This document shows, in pieces, positions 1 to 6,474 of a stretch of DNA of 20,590 bases (positions are counted from its first letter, which is position 1; every line of letters begins with the position of its first letter). The notes below the pieces were generated by a model. The model searched no databases, was not told the origin of the DNA, and saw only the letters and a list, made by a program, of their open reading frames with translations. Source of the stretch: JACJVV01 sp047602755 (GTDB taxonomy: Archaea; Nanobdellota; Nanobdellia; Woesearchaeales; JACJVV01); contig JBLKOM010000011.1 of NCBI GenBank assembly GCA_047602755.1, forward strand, positions 1 through 20,590, in the 5' to 3' direction. The position numbers were made by a program, and so were the translations under genes.

Positions 1-785
1 AAAATTTTAGGACCATCACAAATAACCCAATTTGAACCGGTAGAAACATATTCATAGCCATCATTACGATTTAAAGCAGTTTTACCACATTCTTCATAAA
101 CAATCTCACCTGTAAAATCACTAGCCTTAAGCCAACGACCAGCGGTTGAAGGCTCAACTAAAGTAGCATTCTCACGAAAATAACAAAGATTATCACCAAT
201 AATTACATTACAATCCTCATTTGTATATGTGTGATCTGCTAAATTCATTGTACGAGGTGAACAACAATTATTAGAAACAATAGATGAACCAAGCCAATCT
301 CCTCTCCCGCAACTTGCTTGAACACACCACGGCTCATAAAGATCCCACCTTACCAATAAAGGCGGTACAATAGTCCCTTCAGTAACACATCGACCATGTA
401 TTCCTGCATCAAGTGTAAATACATAATTTCCTTCTTTACGACTACTGGCACATACATGATCAAGAGAAGCTGCATGTAATTCATTATTACCTGTCTCCCA
501 ATGAGTACGACCTTGATCAGGGGAACTACAACGTCCTTCAAATTCTTCAGGACAATTTAATGAAATACCACTTCCACCAAATGGTCTATCAGACTCACCA
601 GGTGCACGATAAAATATTCGAAGAGAACTTGGACAAGTTAAACCTTCACCAGCTGAGAAACCTCCACAATTCTCAAGAGATTCTAAACGATGAACCCATT
701 GATACCCAAATGAGAAAGGCAAAAACATCAATAAAACAGATACAAAAATTATAATATTTAATAGACTAACCTCTTTTTCCATCAT
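1..785 (-). CDS. Truncated Cys-rich secreted or membrane-anchored protein (N-terminal part)
   Basis: An open frame runs on the minus strand from an ATG at 785 (a second in-frame ATG is at 782) to the left edge without a stop, about 261 codons. Residues about 8-25 form a hydrophobic stretch (LLNIIIFVSVLLMFLPFS) just after a short charged start, which reads as a signal peptide or N-terminal anchor. The rest is rich in Cys, Gly, Ser and aromatic residues, with many spaced cysteines including a CC pair, as expected for an extracellular disulfide-bonded protein. I do not recognise a family. Base composition is clearly less AT-rich than the neighbouring genes. A TATA-like TTTAAAAA on the minus strand near 810-815 lies about 28 bases before the ATG, so the transcript may be leaderless. 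The C-terminus is outside the window. Confidence 0.75.
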   Translation of the reverse strand, partial: MMEKEVSLLNIIIFVSVLLMFLPFSFGYQWVHRLESLENCGGFSAGEGLTCPSSLRIFYRAPGESDRPFGGSGISLNCPEEFEGRCSSPDQGRTHWETGNNELHAASLDHVCASSRKEGNYVFTLDAGIHGRCVTEGTIVPPLLVRWDLYEPWCVQASCGRGDWLGSSIVSNNCCSPRTMNLADHTYTNEDCNVIIGDNLCYFRENATLVEPSTAGRWLKASDFTGEIVYEECGKTALNRNDGYEYVSTGSNWVICDGPKI

Positions 786-933
786 TATATATAAAATAAT
801 AAGAGTTATTTTTAAATCTTTTTAAATAAAATATAAAATAATTAAAAAACTTAATAATAAGAATTTAATAAAAAATAGTAAAAAATAAAATCACTTTTTC
901 ACAAAAGCACCAAATATAAGTAAAATACATTTA

Positions 934-1566
934 CTATTTTATAAAATCAGATAAAACAATTAATTCTGCTTTATTTGATTCTAGTAATTTTTGAAAATTA
1001 TTGAAACATAATTTAACAGTAAATTCATTAGAAATAAAAGACATAATTTGAAATTTAATTTTATATTTTTTATAAATTGATAAATTTTGCTTTAATCTAC
1101 CAAGAAGAATTACTTTATTTTTATCAGATAAATTTAAAAAATCAGAAAAATTAAATAAAAAATGAATTTTATTCTGACTAGCAGATCTTGCTAATACATG
1201 ATTAATTCTAGAATTCCTAAAATGCATAAAATCATATCCTTCTGAGTTTTCAACACCATAAACATAAATATTTCTATTTTTTTCAATTAATTCACGCAAA
1301 TTTTGGATTGCTGGAACAACAACAAAATCCACTAGCTTTTTAGCATGTGGAATAAATTTAATCTCATTCATATTAAAAATTATCCCTGGTTTAAATAAAG
1401 ATTTACATACTGGGTATTCTATTCTCAATTTTTTAAATTTTTCAATAATATTATCTTTAACAAAAGTATCATAATCATATAAAAATACACAATCTAACAA
1501 ATTAAAAGTATTTATTATTTTAATTAGTTCTTCTTCGTTATTTTTTACAATAAAAAAATGTGTCAT
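934..1566 (-). CDS. rnp3: RNase P protein component 3 (p30-like)
   Basis: This 210-residue protein resembles archaeal RNase P subunit p30 (Rpp30/RNP3), the TIM-barrel-like protein subunit of the tRNA 5'-maturation ribonucleoprotein. The recognisable blocks are a central SRINHVLARSASQNKI (family pattern: Arg..His-Val-Leu-Ala-lysine-rich) at about residues 118-133, followed by FNFSDFLNL and then a basic LGRLKQNLSIYKKYKIKFQI stretch, which matches the family's 'R..RL..N..L.RKY....' region. The length fits the family (about 210-240). It is divergent in the N-terminal third, so the call rests on the central and C-terminal blocks. The gene stands alone; a TATA-like sequence lies near 1601-1612 on the minus strand, giving a leader of only about 15 bases. 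The presence of this family supports an archaeal source. Confidence 0.7.
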   Translation of the reverse strand: MTHFFIVKNNEEELIKIINTFNLLDCVFLYDYDTFVKDNIIEKFKKLRIEYPVCKSLFKPGIIFNMNEIKFIPHAKKLVDFVVVPAIQNLRELIEKNRNIYVYGVENSEGYDFMHFRNSRINHVLARSASQNKIHFLFNFSDFLNLSDKNKVILLGRLKQNLSIYKKYKIKFQIMSFISNEFTVKLCFNNFQKLLESNKAELIVLSDFIK

Positions 1567-1657
1567 TAATAAACATAATAAGCTATTGTTTTAAAATTTA
1601 ACTATAATATAACTCCATTAAAATTGTAATGCCAACAAAAATAAATGGAAAGGTATA

Positions 1658-1704
1658 TTTTTATATACTTTATAATCCTTAGAAACCAACAAAAAATATA
1701 TAAA
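1658..1704 (+). promoter_or_regulatory. Tandem archaeal TATA boxes for the Hxs-like operon
   Basis: Two TATA-like elements lie before the operon: TTTATATAC at 1660-1668 and TATATAAAG at 1697-1705. With the usual 25-30 base spacing they would start transcripts near 1690 and near 1727. The second would give a very short leader containing the purine-rich GGGGGAG that precedes the first coding region. Confidence 0.5.
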
Positions 1705-1727
1705 GAAAAGTAAGAGATTAAACCAAA

Positions 1728-1734
1728 GGGGGAG
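1728..1734 (+). promoter_or_regulatory. Purine-rich ribosome-binding site deciding a non-AUG start
   Basis: GGGGGAG lies seven bases before an ATT codon at 1741. The frame downstream is clearly coding from about residue 10 of this reading, yet no ATG, GTG or TTG occurs between the upstream in-frame stop (1711-1713) and codon 2008, so this site is the main guide to the start. Most other genes in the window have no comparable Shine-Dalgarno sequence. Confidence 0.45.
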
Positions 1735-1740
1735 AATAAA

Positions 1741-2295
1741 ATTAATATAAAAACAAATAAATCAAAAAACTCAATAGTATTTAATGCCGATCCTAATATT
1801 TATCCATTAAATGTAATTTATACAACATGCTACTCATTATTAGACAAAATATTTGTACATATCAGTGGAAATCCTAATAAAAATTTAATAGTTGAACTAC
1901 AGCCAAAAGAAAAATATAATCTTGAAATTCTAAAAAAAGAATTTGAAAATGAACTGATTAAATATGCTTTTTACAGCAAACAGCACAACCAAAATTTAGG
2001 AATTAAAATTTTGATGCTAAAAAAAATACTTGCATTACATGATTCAGAAGCTCCAATATTAGTTGATACTAAGATGAACGAATTTCTAAATACTGAAGCA
2101 GAATTACTAAAAGATGATCCACTTAAAGAAATTGAAAAAGAAATAAATGATGAAATAGATGATGAAATAGATGATGAAATAAATGATTTTCTTGATGACC
2201 CTGAAGGAATTGCAATACCCTGGGAAGAAAAATATGGAAAAAAGAAAAAAAATGACAAAAAAGGAAAAAAGTCTAGCAAAAAATCTAAAAAATAA
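1741..2295 (+). CDS. hxsD: HxsD-like protein, with acidic linker and Lys-rich tail
   Basis: The N-terminal ~95 residues resemble HxsD, the small partner of the radical SAM maturases in His-Xaa-Ser systems. Visible features are a SIVFNADPNIYPLNVIYTT block (family pattern: V.F....Y....I..A.Y.f.d...V.i), then the strand-like NLIVELQPK and an EFENELIKYAFYSKQ helix. A roughly 80-residue extension follows that HxsD normally lacks: an acidic EINDEIDDEIDD repeat and then a Lys/Ser-rich tail. The homologous region begins well upstream of the first ATG (2011), so translation must begin at a rare codon; ATT at 1741, behind GGGGGAG, is my best choice (184 aa), with ATA at 1747 as an alternative. Its 3' end overlaps the next small gene in another frame. 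It probably binds substrate or the HxsB-like enzyme encoded two genes downstream; that role is inferred from the family. Confidence 0.65.
   Translation: MNIKTNKSKNSIVFNADPNIYPLNVIYTTCYSLLDKIFVHISGNPNKNLIVELQPKEKYNLEILKKEFENELIKYAFYSKQHNQNLGIKILMLKKILALHDSEAPILVDTKMNEFLNTEAELLKDDPLKEIEKEINDEIDDEIDDEINDFLDDPEGIAIPWEEKYGKKKKNDKKGKKSSKKSKK
2140..2187 (+). repeat. Four 12-bp tandem repeats inside the hxsD-like gene
   Basis: Four copies of a 12-base unit (GAAATARATGAT, with R=A or G) lie in frame and encode EINDEIDDEIDDEIND-type acidic repeats. This is coding low-complexity sequence, probably a flexible or coiled acidic linker. Confidence 0.9.
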
Positions 2296-2497
2296 TTCTT
2301 TTCAATTAAAATTTAATTTAAAGATATATTCTGAAGATTCAATAAAACAAGGTGTCGAAGACTTTAAAAAAATTGCACATATACATTTAAAAAAAGAAAA
2401 TGATAGTATGAAAGCAAAAATAATTCCAAAAAAAGAAATTAAATATTTAGATAAAGAATTTTCTAATTACGTACTTGGTGTAATGATGAACAAATAA
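2252..2497 (+). CDS. Second small HxsD-like protein
   Basis: An 81-residue protein starting at the ATG at 2252 (an upstream in-frame ATG at 2234 is possible). After a Lys-rich lead, residues about 16-81 read FQLKFNLKIYSEDSIKQGVEDF...EFSNYVLGVMMN. This has the same order of elements as HxsD proteins: an early strand with a Tyr, a helix, a strand pair, and a terminal helix with EF.N. It overlaps the 3' end of the first HxsD-like gene by 44 bases in a different frame and ends seven bases before the HxsB-like gene, so the three are translationally linked. The pairing of two HxsD-like proteins with one HxsB suggests a heteromeric recognition subunit, which is inference. Residues before about 16 overlap the Lys-rich tail of its neighbour and say little. 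Confidence 0.6.
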   Translation: MTKKEKSLAKNLKNNSFQLKFNLKIYSEDSIKQGVEDFKKIAHIHLKKENDSMKAKIIPKKEIKYLDKEFSNYVLGVMMNK

Positions 2498-2504
2498 AAT
2501 TAAA

Positions 2505-3923
2505 ATGAAAAAAATATATTTACCCATAAGATACAAAAAAATAAATAACAAATATCTTATTACTGGAGAGTTTTTTAATTGGATTTTTTTAACAAAAAAA
2601 CAATTTGAAGAATACCAAACCAAAAAAATTAAAGAAAATTCAGTATTATATAAAGAATTAGTAAAAAACAGATTTATATTAGATAACAAAGAACAAATAG
2701 AACTCTTAACTGAAAGAAAAAGAAATCAAATGGATAATCTATTCACTGGTCCTTCATTGCATATAATAGTTTTAACAAAACGTTGCAATCAAGCATGTAT
2801 ATATTGTCATGCAGCAGCTGTTACAGAAGAAAAACAAAAATGTGATATGAACCAAAAAACAGCAAAAAGAACTGTTGATATTATTATGTCAACACCAAAC
2901 CATTATGTTATGATTGAATTTCAAGGAGGAGAAACACTACTTAATTTTGAGATTTTAAAATATATAGTTGAATATGCAAATGAGAAAAATAAAAAGATAA
3001 GAAAACAACTTGCGTTCAGTATTGTGACTAATTTAGAACTAATGGATGAAGAAAAATATCAATGGTTAAAAAAAAATAGAGTAGGAATATGTACATCATT
3101 AGATGGACCAAAAATATTACATGATAAAAATAGGCCTTCTATCAAATTTAAATCAAGTTATGACAATACAATTAAATGGATAAAAAGAGCAAATAAAGAT
3201 AAACTAAGAATTGGTGCATTAATAACAGTATCAAAAGAAAGTTTAAAATATCCAAAAGAAATTGTAGATGAATATGTAAAACAAGGATATGGAATGCTAC
3301 ATTTAAGACAATTACATTTTCTTGGAAAAGCTGCTGGAATTTGGAATACTATTGGATACACTGCAGAGGAATTTATTGATTTTTGGAAAAAAGCAATGGA
3401 TTATATTATTAAATTAAATAAGAAAGGAACATTCTTAGCTGAAAGAGAATGTCACATAATACTACAAAAAGCTTTAAACAATTATGAGCCTGGATACTTA
3501 GATCTAATGAGTCCATGTGGTGCAATAATTGGACAAATTGCATATAATTACGATGGAAAAATATATACCTGCGATGAAGCTAGAACAATGGGCGAAGAGC
3601 TATTTGAAATAGGAGATGAAAACAGCAAAAGTATTCAAGAAATAGCTACAACAGAAAAAGCAATAGATATAATATCATCAACAATAAACGATTCATATTA
3701 TTGTGATTATTGTACATATAAAACATATTGTGGAGTTTGTCCAGTTTGTAATTACAAAGAAACTGGCTCACCAATAAGTGATGTTTTAAGAACAAGTAGA
3801 TGTAAAATATTAATGGCTACTTTTGATTATATATTTGAAAAATTACAAGAACCTGAAACAAAAAAAATTTTTGAAAGTTGGATAAAACCTGAAAATCGAG
3901 AAAAACATAATACCTTTGATTAA
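2505..3923 (+). CDS. hxsB: HxsB-like radical SAM/SPASM peptide maturase
   Basis: A 472-residue enzyme matching HxsB of His-Xaa-Ser systems over its whole length. The N-terminal ~80 residues carry the typical small leader domain (LITGEFFNWIFLTKKQFEEY). The radical SAM motif CX3CX2C uses Cys94, Cys98 and Cys101. HxsB hallmarks follow: MIEFQGGETLLNF, the TNLEL block, CTSLDGPKILHDKNRP, and DEYVKQGYGMLHLRQL. The SPASM-type C-terminal region has Cys338, Cys356 (in YNYDGKIYTCDEAR), Cys400, Cys403, Cys409, Cys412, Cys415 and Cys433, enough for two auxiliary [4Fe-4S] clusters. Known family members act on a ribosomally made peptide rich in His-Xaa-Ser. The gene sits between two HxsD-like genes and a His-Xaa-Ser-ending candidate substrate, which supports the same role here. 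It likely uses S-adenosylmethionine to make a backbone or side-chain crosslink; the exact product is unknown. Confidence 0.85.
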   Translation: MKKIYLPIRYKKINNKYLITGEFFNWIFLTKKQFEEYQTKKIKENSVLYKELVKNRFILDNKEQIELLTERKRNQMDNLFTGPSLHIIVLTKRCNQACIYCHAAAVTEEKQKCDMNQKTAKRTVDIIMSTPNHYVMIEFQGGETLLNFEILKYIVEYANEKNKKIRKQLAFSIVTNLELMDEEKYQWLKKNRVGICTSLDGPKILHDKNRPSIKFKSSYDNTIKWIKRANKDKLRIGALITVSKESLKYPKEIVDEYVKQGYGMLHLRQLHFLGKAAGIWNTIGYTAEEFIDFWKKAMDYIIKLNKKGTFLAERECHIILQKALNNYEPGYLDLMSPCGAIIGQIAYNYDGKIYTCDEARTMGEELFEIGDENSKSIQEIATTEKAIDIISSTINDSYYCDYCTYKTYCGVCPVCNYKETGSPISDVLRTSRCKILMATFDYIFEKLQEPETKKIFESWIKPENREKHNTFD

Positions 3924-4004
3924 AAAATAAAATAAATATTACTTCTAGAATTGACTTAATTTCTATTTATATACCTTATTTTGATTCATATATTACCACA
4001 AAGC

Positions 4005-4013
4005 TTATATATA
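4005..4013 (+). promoter_or_regulatory. TATA box of the substrate gene (leaderless start)
   Basis: TTATATATA begins 28 bases before the ATG at 4033, which places the likely transcription start at or within a base or two of the start codon. A further TATA-like CTATTTATATACC at 3963-3975 could serve a second, longer transcript. The substrate gene can therefore be expressed separately from, and at a different level than, the upstream maturase. Confidence 0.6.
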
Positions 4014-4032
4014 CATAATAGACATAATAAAT

Positions 4033-4626
4033 ATGATTCCAAAAATAAACAAAAAAGTAAAATCTTTCTTAATGGATGAAAGCGGAAAAATTTCTAAATC
4101 AAATATAATAAAAGCTGGATTAATATTAGCTGGAACTACAACGATTAAAAAAGTAAAAAGTATACCTGCATCTGGAGGTGGTACTGGATTCGGCTGTGGT
4201 GGAGATGAAATCCCAGGTAGATGCAACCACCCAACACCCCAATACTTACCAGGAGAAGAAACAGCCACATGGCAATGCACAAAAGAACATTGCAAATGGA
4301 CTTGTACAGCTGAAGCAGAAGGACGAAGGTCAGGATTCGGATATATAAGTAACAACCCTGCTGCATGTTGTCCAGAAAAAAGACATTCTTCTGGATCATT
4401 AAGATCTGGGTCAGGAGGGCATAGAAATGTAGGAACTGCTACATTCAATATACATGAAGCAAACGAACATGAAAATGCATTATATTTCTGGCATAATAGA
4501 GCTGAAAGAGCATTAAAAGCAAAACATGATCATCATGGATTCCATGGAAATTGGAGTTTAAGAGAGGAATGTGGCCCTGCTGAACATGATAATCATTGCA
4601 GTCATGGAAGCCATACTTCTTGGTAA
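4033..4626 (+). CDS. Putative radical SAM substrate ending in three His-Xaa-Ser triplets
   Basis: A 197-residue protein of unusual composition. Residues 1-43 form a basic leader-like region (SFLMDESGKISKSNIIKAG, then a short weakly hydrophobic LILAGTTT). Residues about 45-150 are rich in Gly, Cys and Ser, and residues 150-197 are very His-rich. The extreme C-terminus, residues 188-197, reads HCSHGSHTSW: three perfect tandem His-Xaa-Ser triplets and a final Trp. HxsA proteins, substrates of HxsB/HxsC/HxsD, are defined by such repeats, so this is the best substrate candidate for the HxsB-like enzyme just upstream. The DNA is much richer in G+C here (29 of 60 bases at 4201-4260) than in adjacent genes. 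It is probably the translated precursor of a RiPP-like or surface-exposed modified protein. Where the leader is cut, and whether the rest is exported, cannot be read from the sequence. Confidence 0.7.
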   Translation: MIPKINKKVKSFLMDESGKISKSNIIKAGLILAGTTTIKKVKSIPASGGGTGFGCGGDEIPGRCNHPTPQYLPGEETATWQCTKEHCKWTCTAEAEGRRSGFGYISNNPAACCPEKRHSSGSLRSGSGGHRNVGTATFNIHEANEHENALYFWHNRAERALKAKHDHHGFHGNWSLREECGPAEHDNHCSHGSHTSW

Positions 4627-4658
4627 ATTTTATAATTATGAAGTAATCTTAATGAGTA

Positions 4659-5501
4659 ATGGAACAAATAATACTAATTCTAACATACAATTGTAATCTA
4701 AACTGCAAGTATTGTCCAACAAAAAAAACAAATAATAAAATAACTTTAGATATAGCTAACAAAGCAATTAGAATAATAAAACCTACTAATATTAAATTTT
4801 TTGGAGGAGAACCATTACTAGAATGGGAATTAATAAAAAAAATAGTCCAAAATTATAAATGCAAATATGAACTAACCACTAATGGTATTCTTTTAAACAC
4901 AAATAAAATAAGATTTATGATAAGAAATAATTTTGAAATAAGAGTAAGCATAGATGGTGATGATAATTCGCAAAAAAAAAATAGAGAAATAATCTCAAAA
5001 AATATAATAAGAAAAATATTACCTTTTAAAGAAAATATTATACTAAATATGGTTATAGCAGCGAATCAAGTAACAGAATTTACAAATAATTTTAATTATT
5101 TAACAAAAAAAGGCTTTAGAAATTTTAATTTATTGCCTGCATTTTATACAAAATGGAACAAAAAAGAAATAAATGAATTAAAAAATCAATTAAATTTAGT
5201 AACTCAAATAATTAAAGACAATTCAAAAATTTATATCAGAAATAAAGATATAAATAAAAAAAATTATTTATTCAATGACGGATATGTCATCGATACAGAT
5301 GGAGGGATCTATAATACAAATAAAATAATGATTAACCCATTTTATTCAAAAAAGAATGAATATAAAATAGCTAACATTAAAAAAATAGATGATATAAAAA
5401 CAATAAAAATAGATGCAAATAAAATTAAACAAAAAACTAAATTTGATAAAATAAATTTAGAATTAGATAATATTATCACTAAGTTTGTTAATGATCTTTA
5501 A
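4659..5501 (+). CDS. Radical SAM enzyme with cysteine-free SPASM-like tail
   Basis: A 280-residue radical SAM protein with CNLNCKYC (Cys12, Cys16, Cys19) right at the N-terminus, GGEP at 49-52, a TTNG strand and an RVSIDGD strand. The C-terminal part has the layout of a SPASM region (YVIDTDGGIYNTNKI, where SPASM proteins read 'dG.vypC') but no cysteines, so it probably lacks auxiliary clusters. It begins 32 bases after the His-Xaa-Ser candidate substrate. Classic Hxs systems have a second radical SAM enzyme, HxsC, and this gene takes its place, but I see no HxsC-specific signature and would not call it that. Its 3' end overlaps the convergent minus-strand gene by 39 bases. The ATG at 4659 was chosen because the cluster motif follows at the spacing seen in its relatives. 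Confidence 0.7.
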   Translation: MEQIILILTYNCNLNCKYCPTKKTNNKITLDIANKAIRIIKPTNIKFFGGEPLLEWELIKKIVQNYKCKYELTTNGILLNTNKIRFMIRNNFEIRVSIDGDDNSQKKNREIISKNIIRKILPFKENIILNMVIAANQVTEFTNNFNYLTKKGFRNFNLLPAFYTKWNKKEINELKNQLNLVTQIIKDNSKIYIRNKDINKKNYLFNDGYVIDTDGGIYNTNKIMINPFYSKKNEYKIANIKKIDDIKTIKIDANKIKQKTKFDKINLELDNIITKFVNDL

Positions 5502-6473
5502 TTTTTTTAATTCTTGATTAACTTTATTACTACCATAATAAATAATATAATCTTTATAAACACCTTTGCAACGATTATTAAGAATACATTTTTTACAAGT
5601 ACTTAACTGTTGTTTATATGATGAAATTTTATTAATAATATCAGAAAAATCAGAATTGTTTAATTCTAATGAATTAATAGGATACTTTAAATCATTTGCT
5701 GCAAAAAGGCCTAATGTTTCTATTTTATCATCAGTTCCAATATATACACTTGAACTAATATCTTGAAAATGAATTTTAGAATTTTGAATTAAATCTTTTT
5801 CAAATAAGCACAAAGGAAAATCTTCTACATCAATATCATCAACTAAGTTAACAGCTAAACGAAGAAAAGTATTAATTATTAACAAATCTGATAAATTTGG
5901 TGATAAATGCATAAATTTATTTTTACAACGCCCAAACGGACCTAATGCCAAAATACCTATTTCATTAGGTTGAATTTCGTTAATTAAATCAATAAAATCC
6001 ATAAGCACTTTTGATGATTGCTTCCATAAAATAATATTTAAACATAACTTTTTATTCATATGCTTAATATTTTTAATCCCTTTTATGGTTTCATTAAAAC
6101 TACCTTTAGAATTAGTCCAAGTATCATGAATCTTTTCATTAGGACCACCTAAGCTAATATTAAAATCAACATTTAAATTTTTAAATTTTTGAGCATAACT
6201 ATAATATGAAAATCTTCTACCGTTAGAAGTGATAGCAATCTTATCATAAATTTTATTTGCAGTAGATAAAATTTTAACAAGATTAGGATGAAGTGTTGGC
6301 TCACCCCCTACAGGATGTAATATATTATAACCTTGTGTTTTACCTTTTAATAATTCCTTTTTTATATAACTAAATTCTTTATAATTATTAATTGAAGTAG
6401 AAGGATCAACTGCACAGCCTCTACAATTATTATTACAAGAATTATTTATATCAAGATAAAATATTTTATTCAT
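5463..6473 (-). CDS. Radical SAM enzyme, array member 6 (last gene of operon)
   Basis: A 336-residue member of the radical SAM family that dominates this window. Features in order: CNNNCRGC (Cys13, Cys17, Cys20), GGEPTLHPN, a TSNGRRF strand, an ISLGGPNEKIHDTW block, GSFNETIKGIKNI, EDFPLC, and a C-terminal CKKCILNNRCKG (Cys293, Cys296, Cys302) followed by YKDY. The PxC cysteine plus the CxxCx5C group could supply four ligands to one auxiliary [4Fe-4S] cluster, as in twitch-type domains. The substrate is unknown. The start lies one base after the stop of the preceding gene, in a TAAAATG arrangement, showing co-transcription and probable translational coupling. The block normally read as HG in relatives is GGPN here, a small deviation near the active site. 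Confidence 0.75.
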   Translation of the reverse strand: MNKIFYLDINNSCNNNCRGCAVDPSTSINNYKEFSYIKKELLKGKTQGYNILHPVGGEPTLHPNLVKILSTANKIYDKIAITSNGRRFSYYSYAQKFKNLNVDFNISLGGPNEKIHDTWTNSKGSFNETIKGIKNIKHMNKKLCLNIILWKQSSKVLMDFIDLINEIQPNEIGILALGPFGRCKNKFMHLSPNLSDLLIINTFLRLAVNLVDDIDVEDFPLCLFEKDLIQNSKIHFQDISSSVYIGTDDKIETLGLFAANDLKYPINSLELNNSDFSDIINKISSYKQQLSTCKKCILNNRCKGVYKDYIIYYGSNKVNQELKKLKIINKLSDNII

Positions 6474-6474
6474 T

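Noticed and set aside
560..754. Plus-strand 64-codon frame at the left end
   Set aside because: It lies antisense to the Cys-rich secreted protein, which has a signal-like N-terminus and no stop over 261 codons.
2140..2187. 12-base tandem repeats that could suggest a CRISPR or iteron array
   Set aside because: The units are in frame within the hxsD-like gene, lack spacers and encode a simple acidic repeat.
1971..2279. Minus-strand open frame of 102 codons with a Ser/Ile-rich product
   Set aside because: It is the antisense of the acidic repeat region of the hxsD-like gene; its repetitive Ser-Ile composition is a mirror of the coding strand.
4005..4448. Minus-strand open frame of 147 codons opposite the substrate gene
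   Set aside because: The plus-strand frame has a leaderless promoter, a Lys-rich lead, conserved-looking HxS end and operon context; the antisense frame has none.
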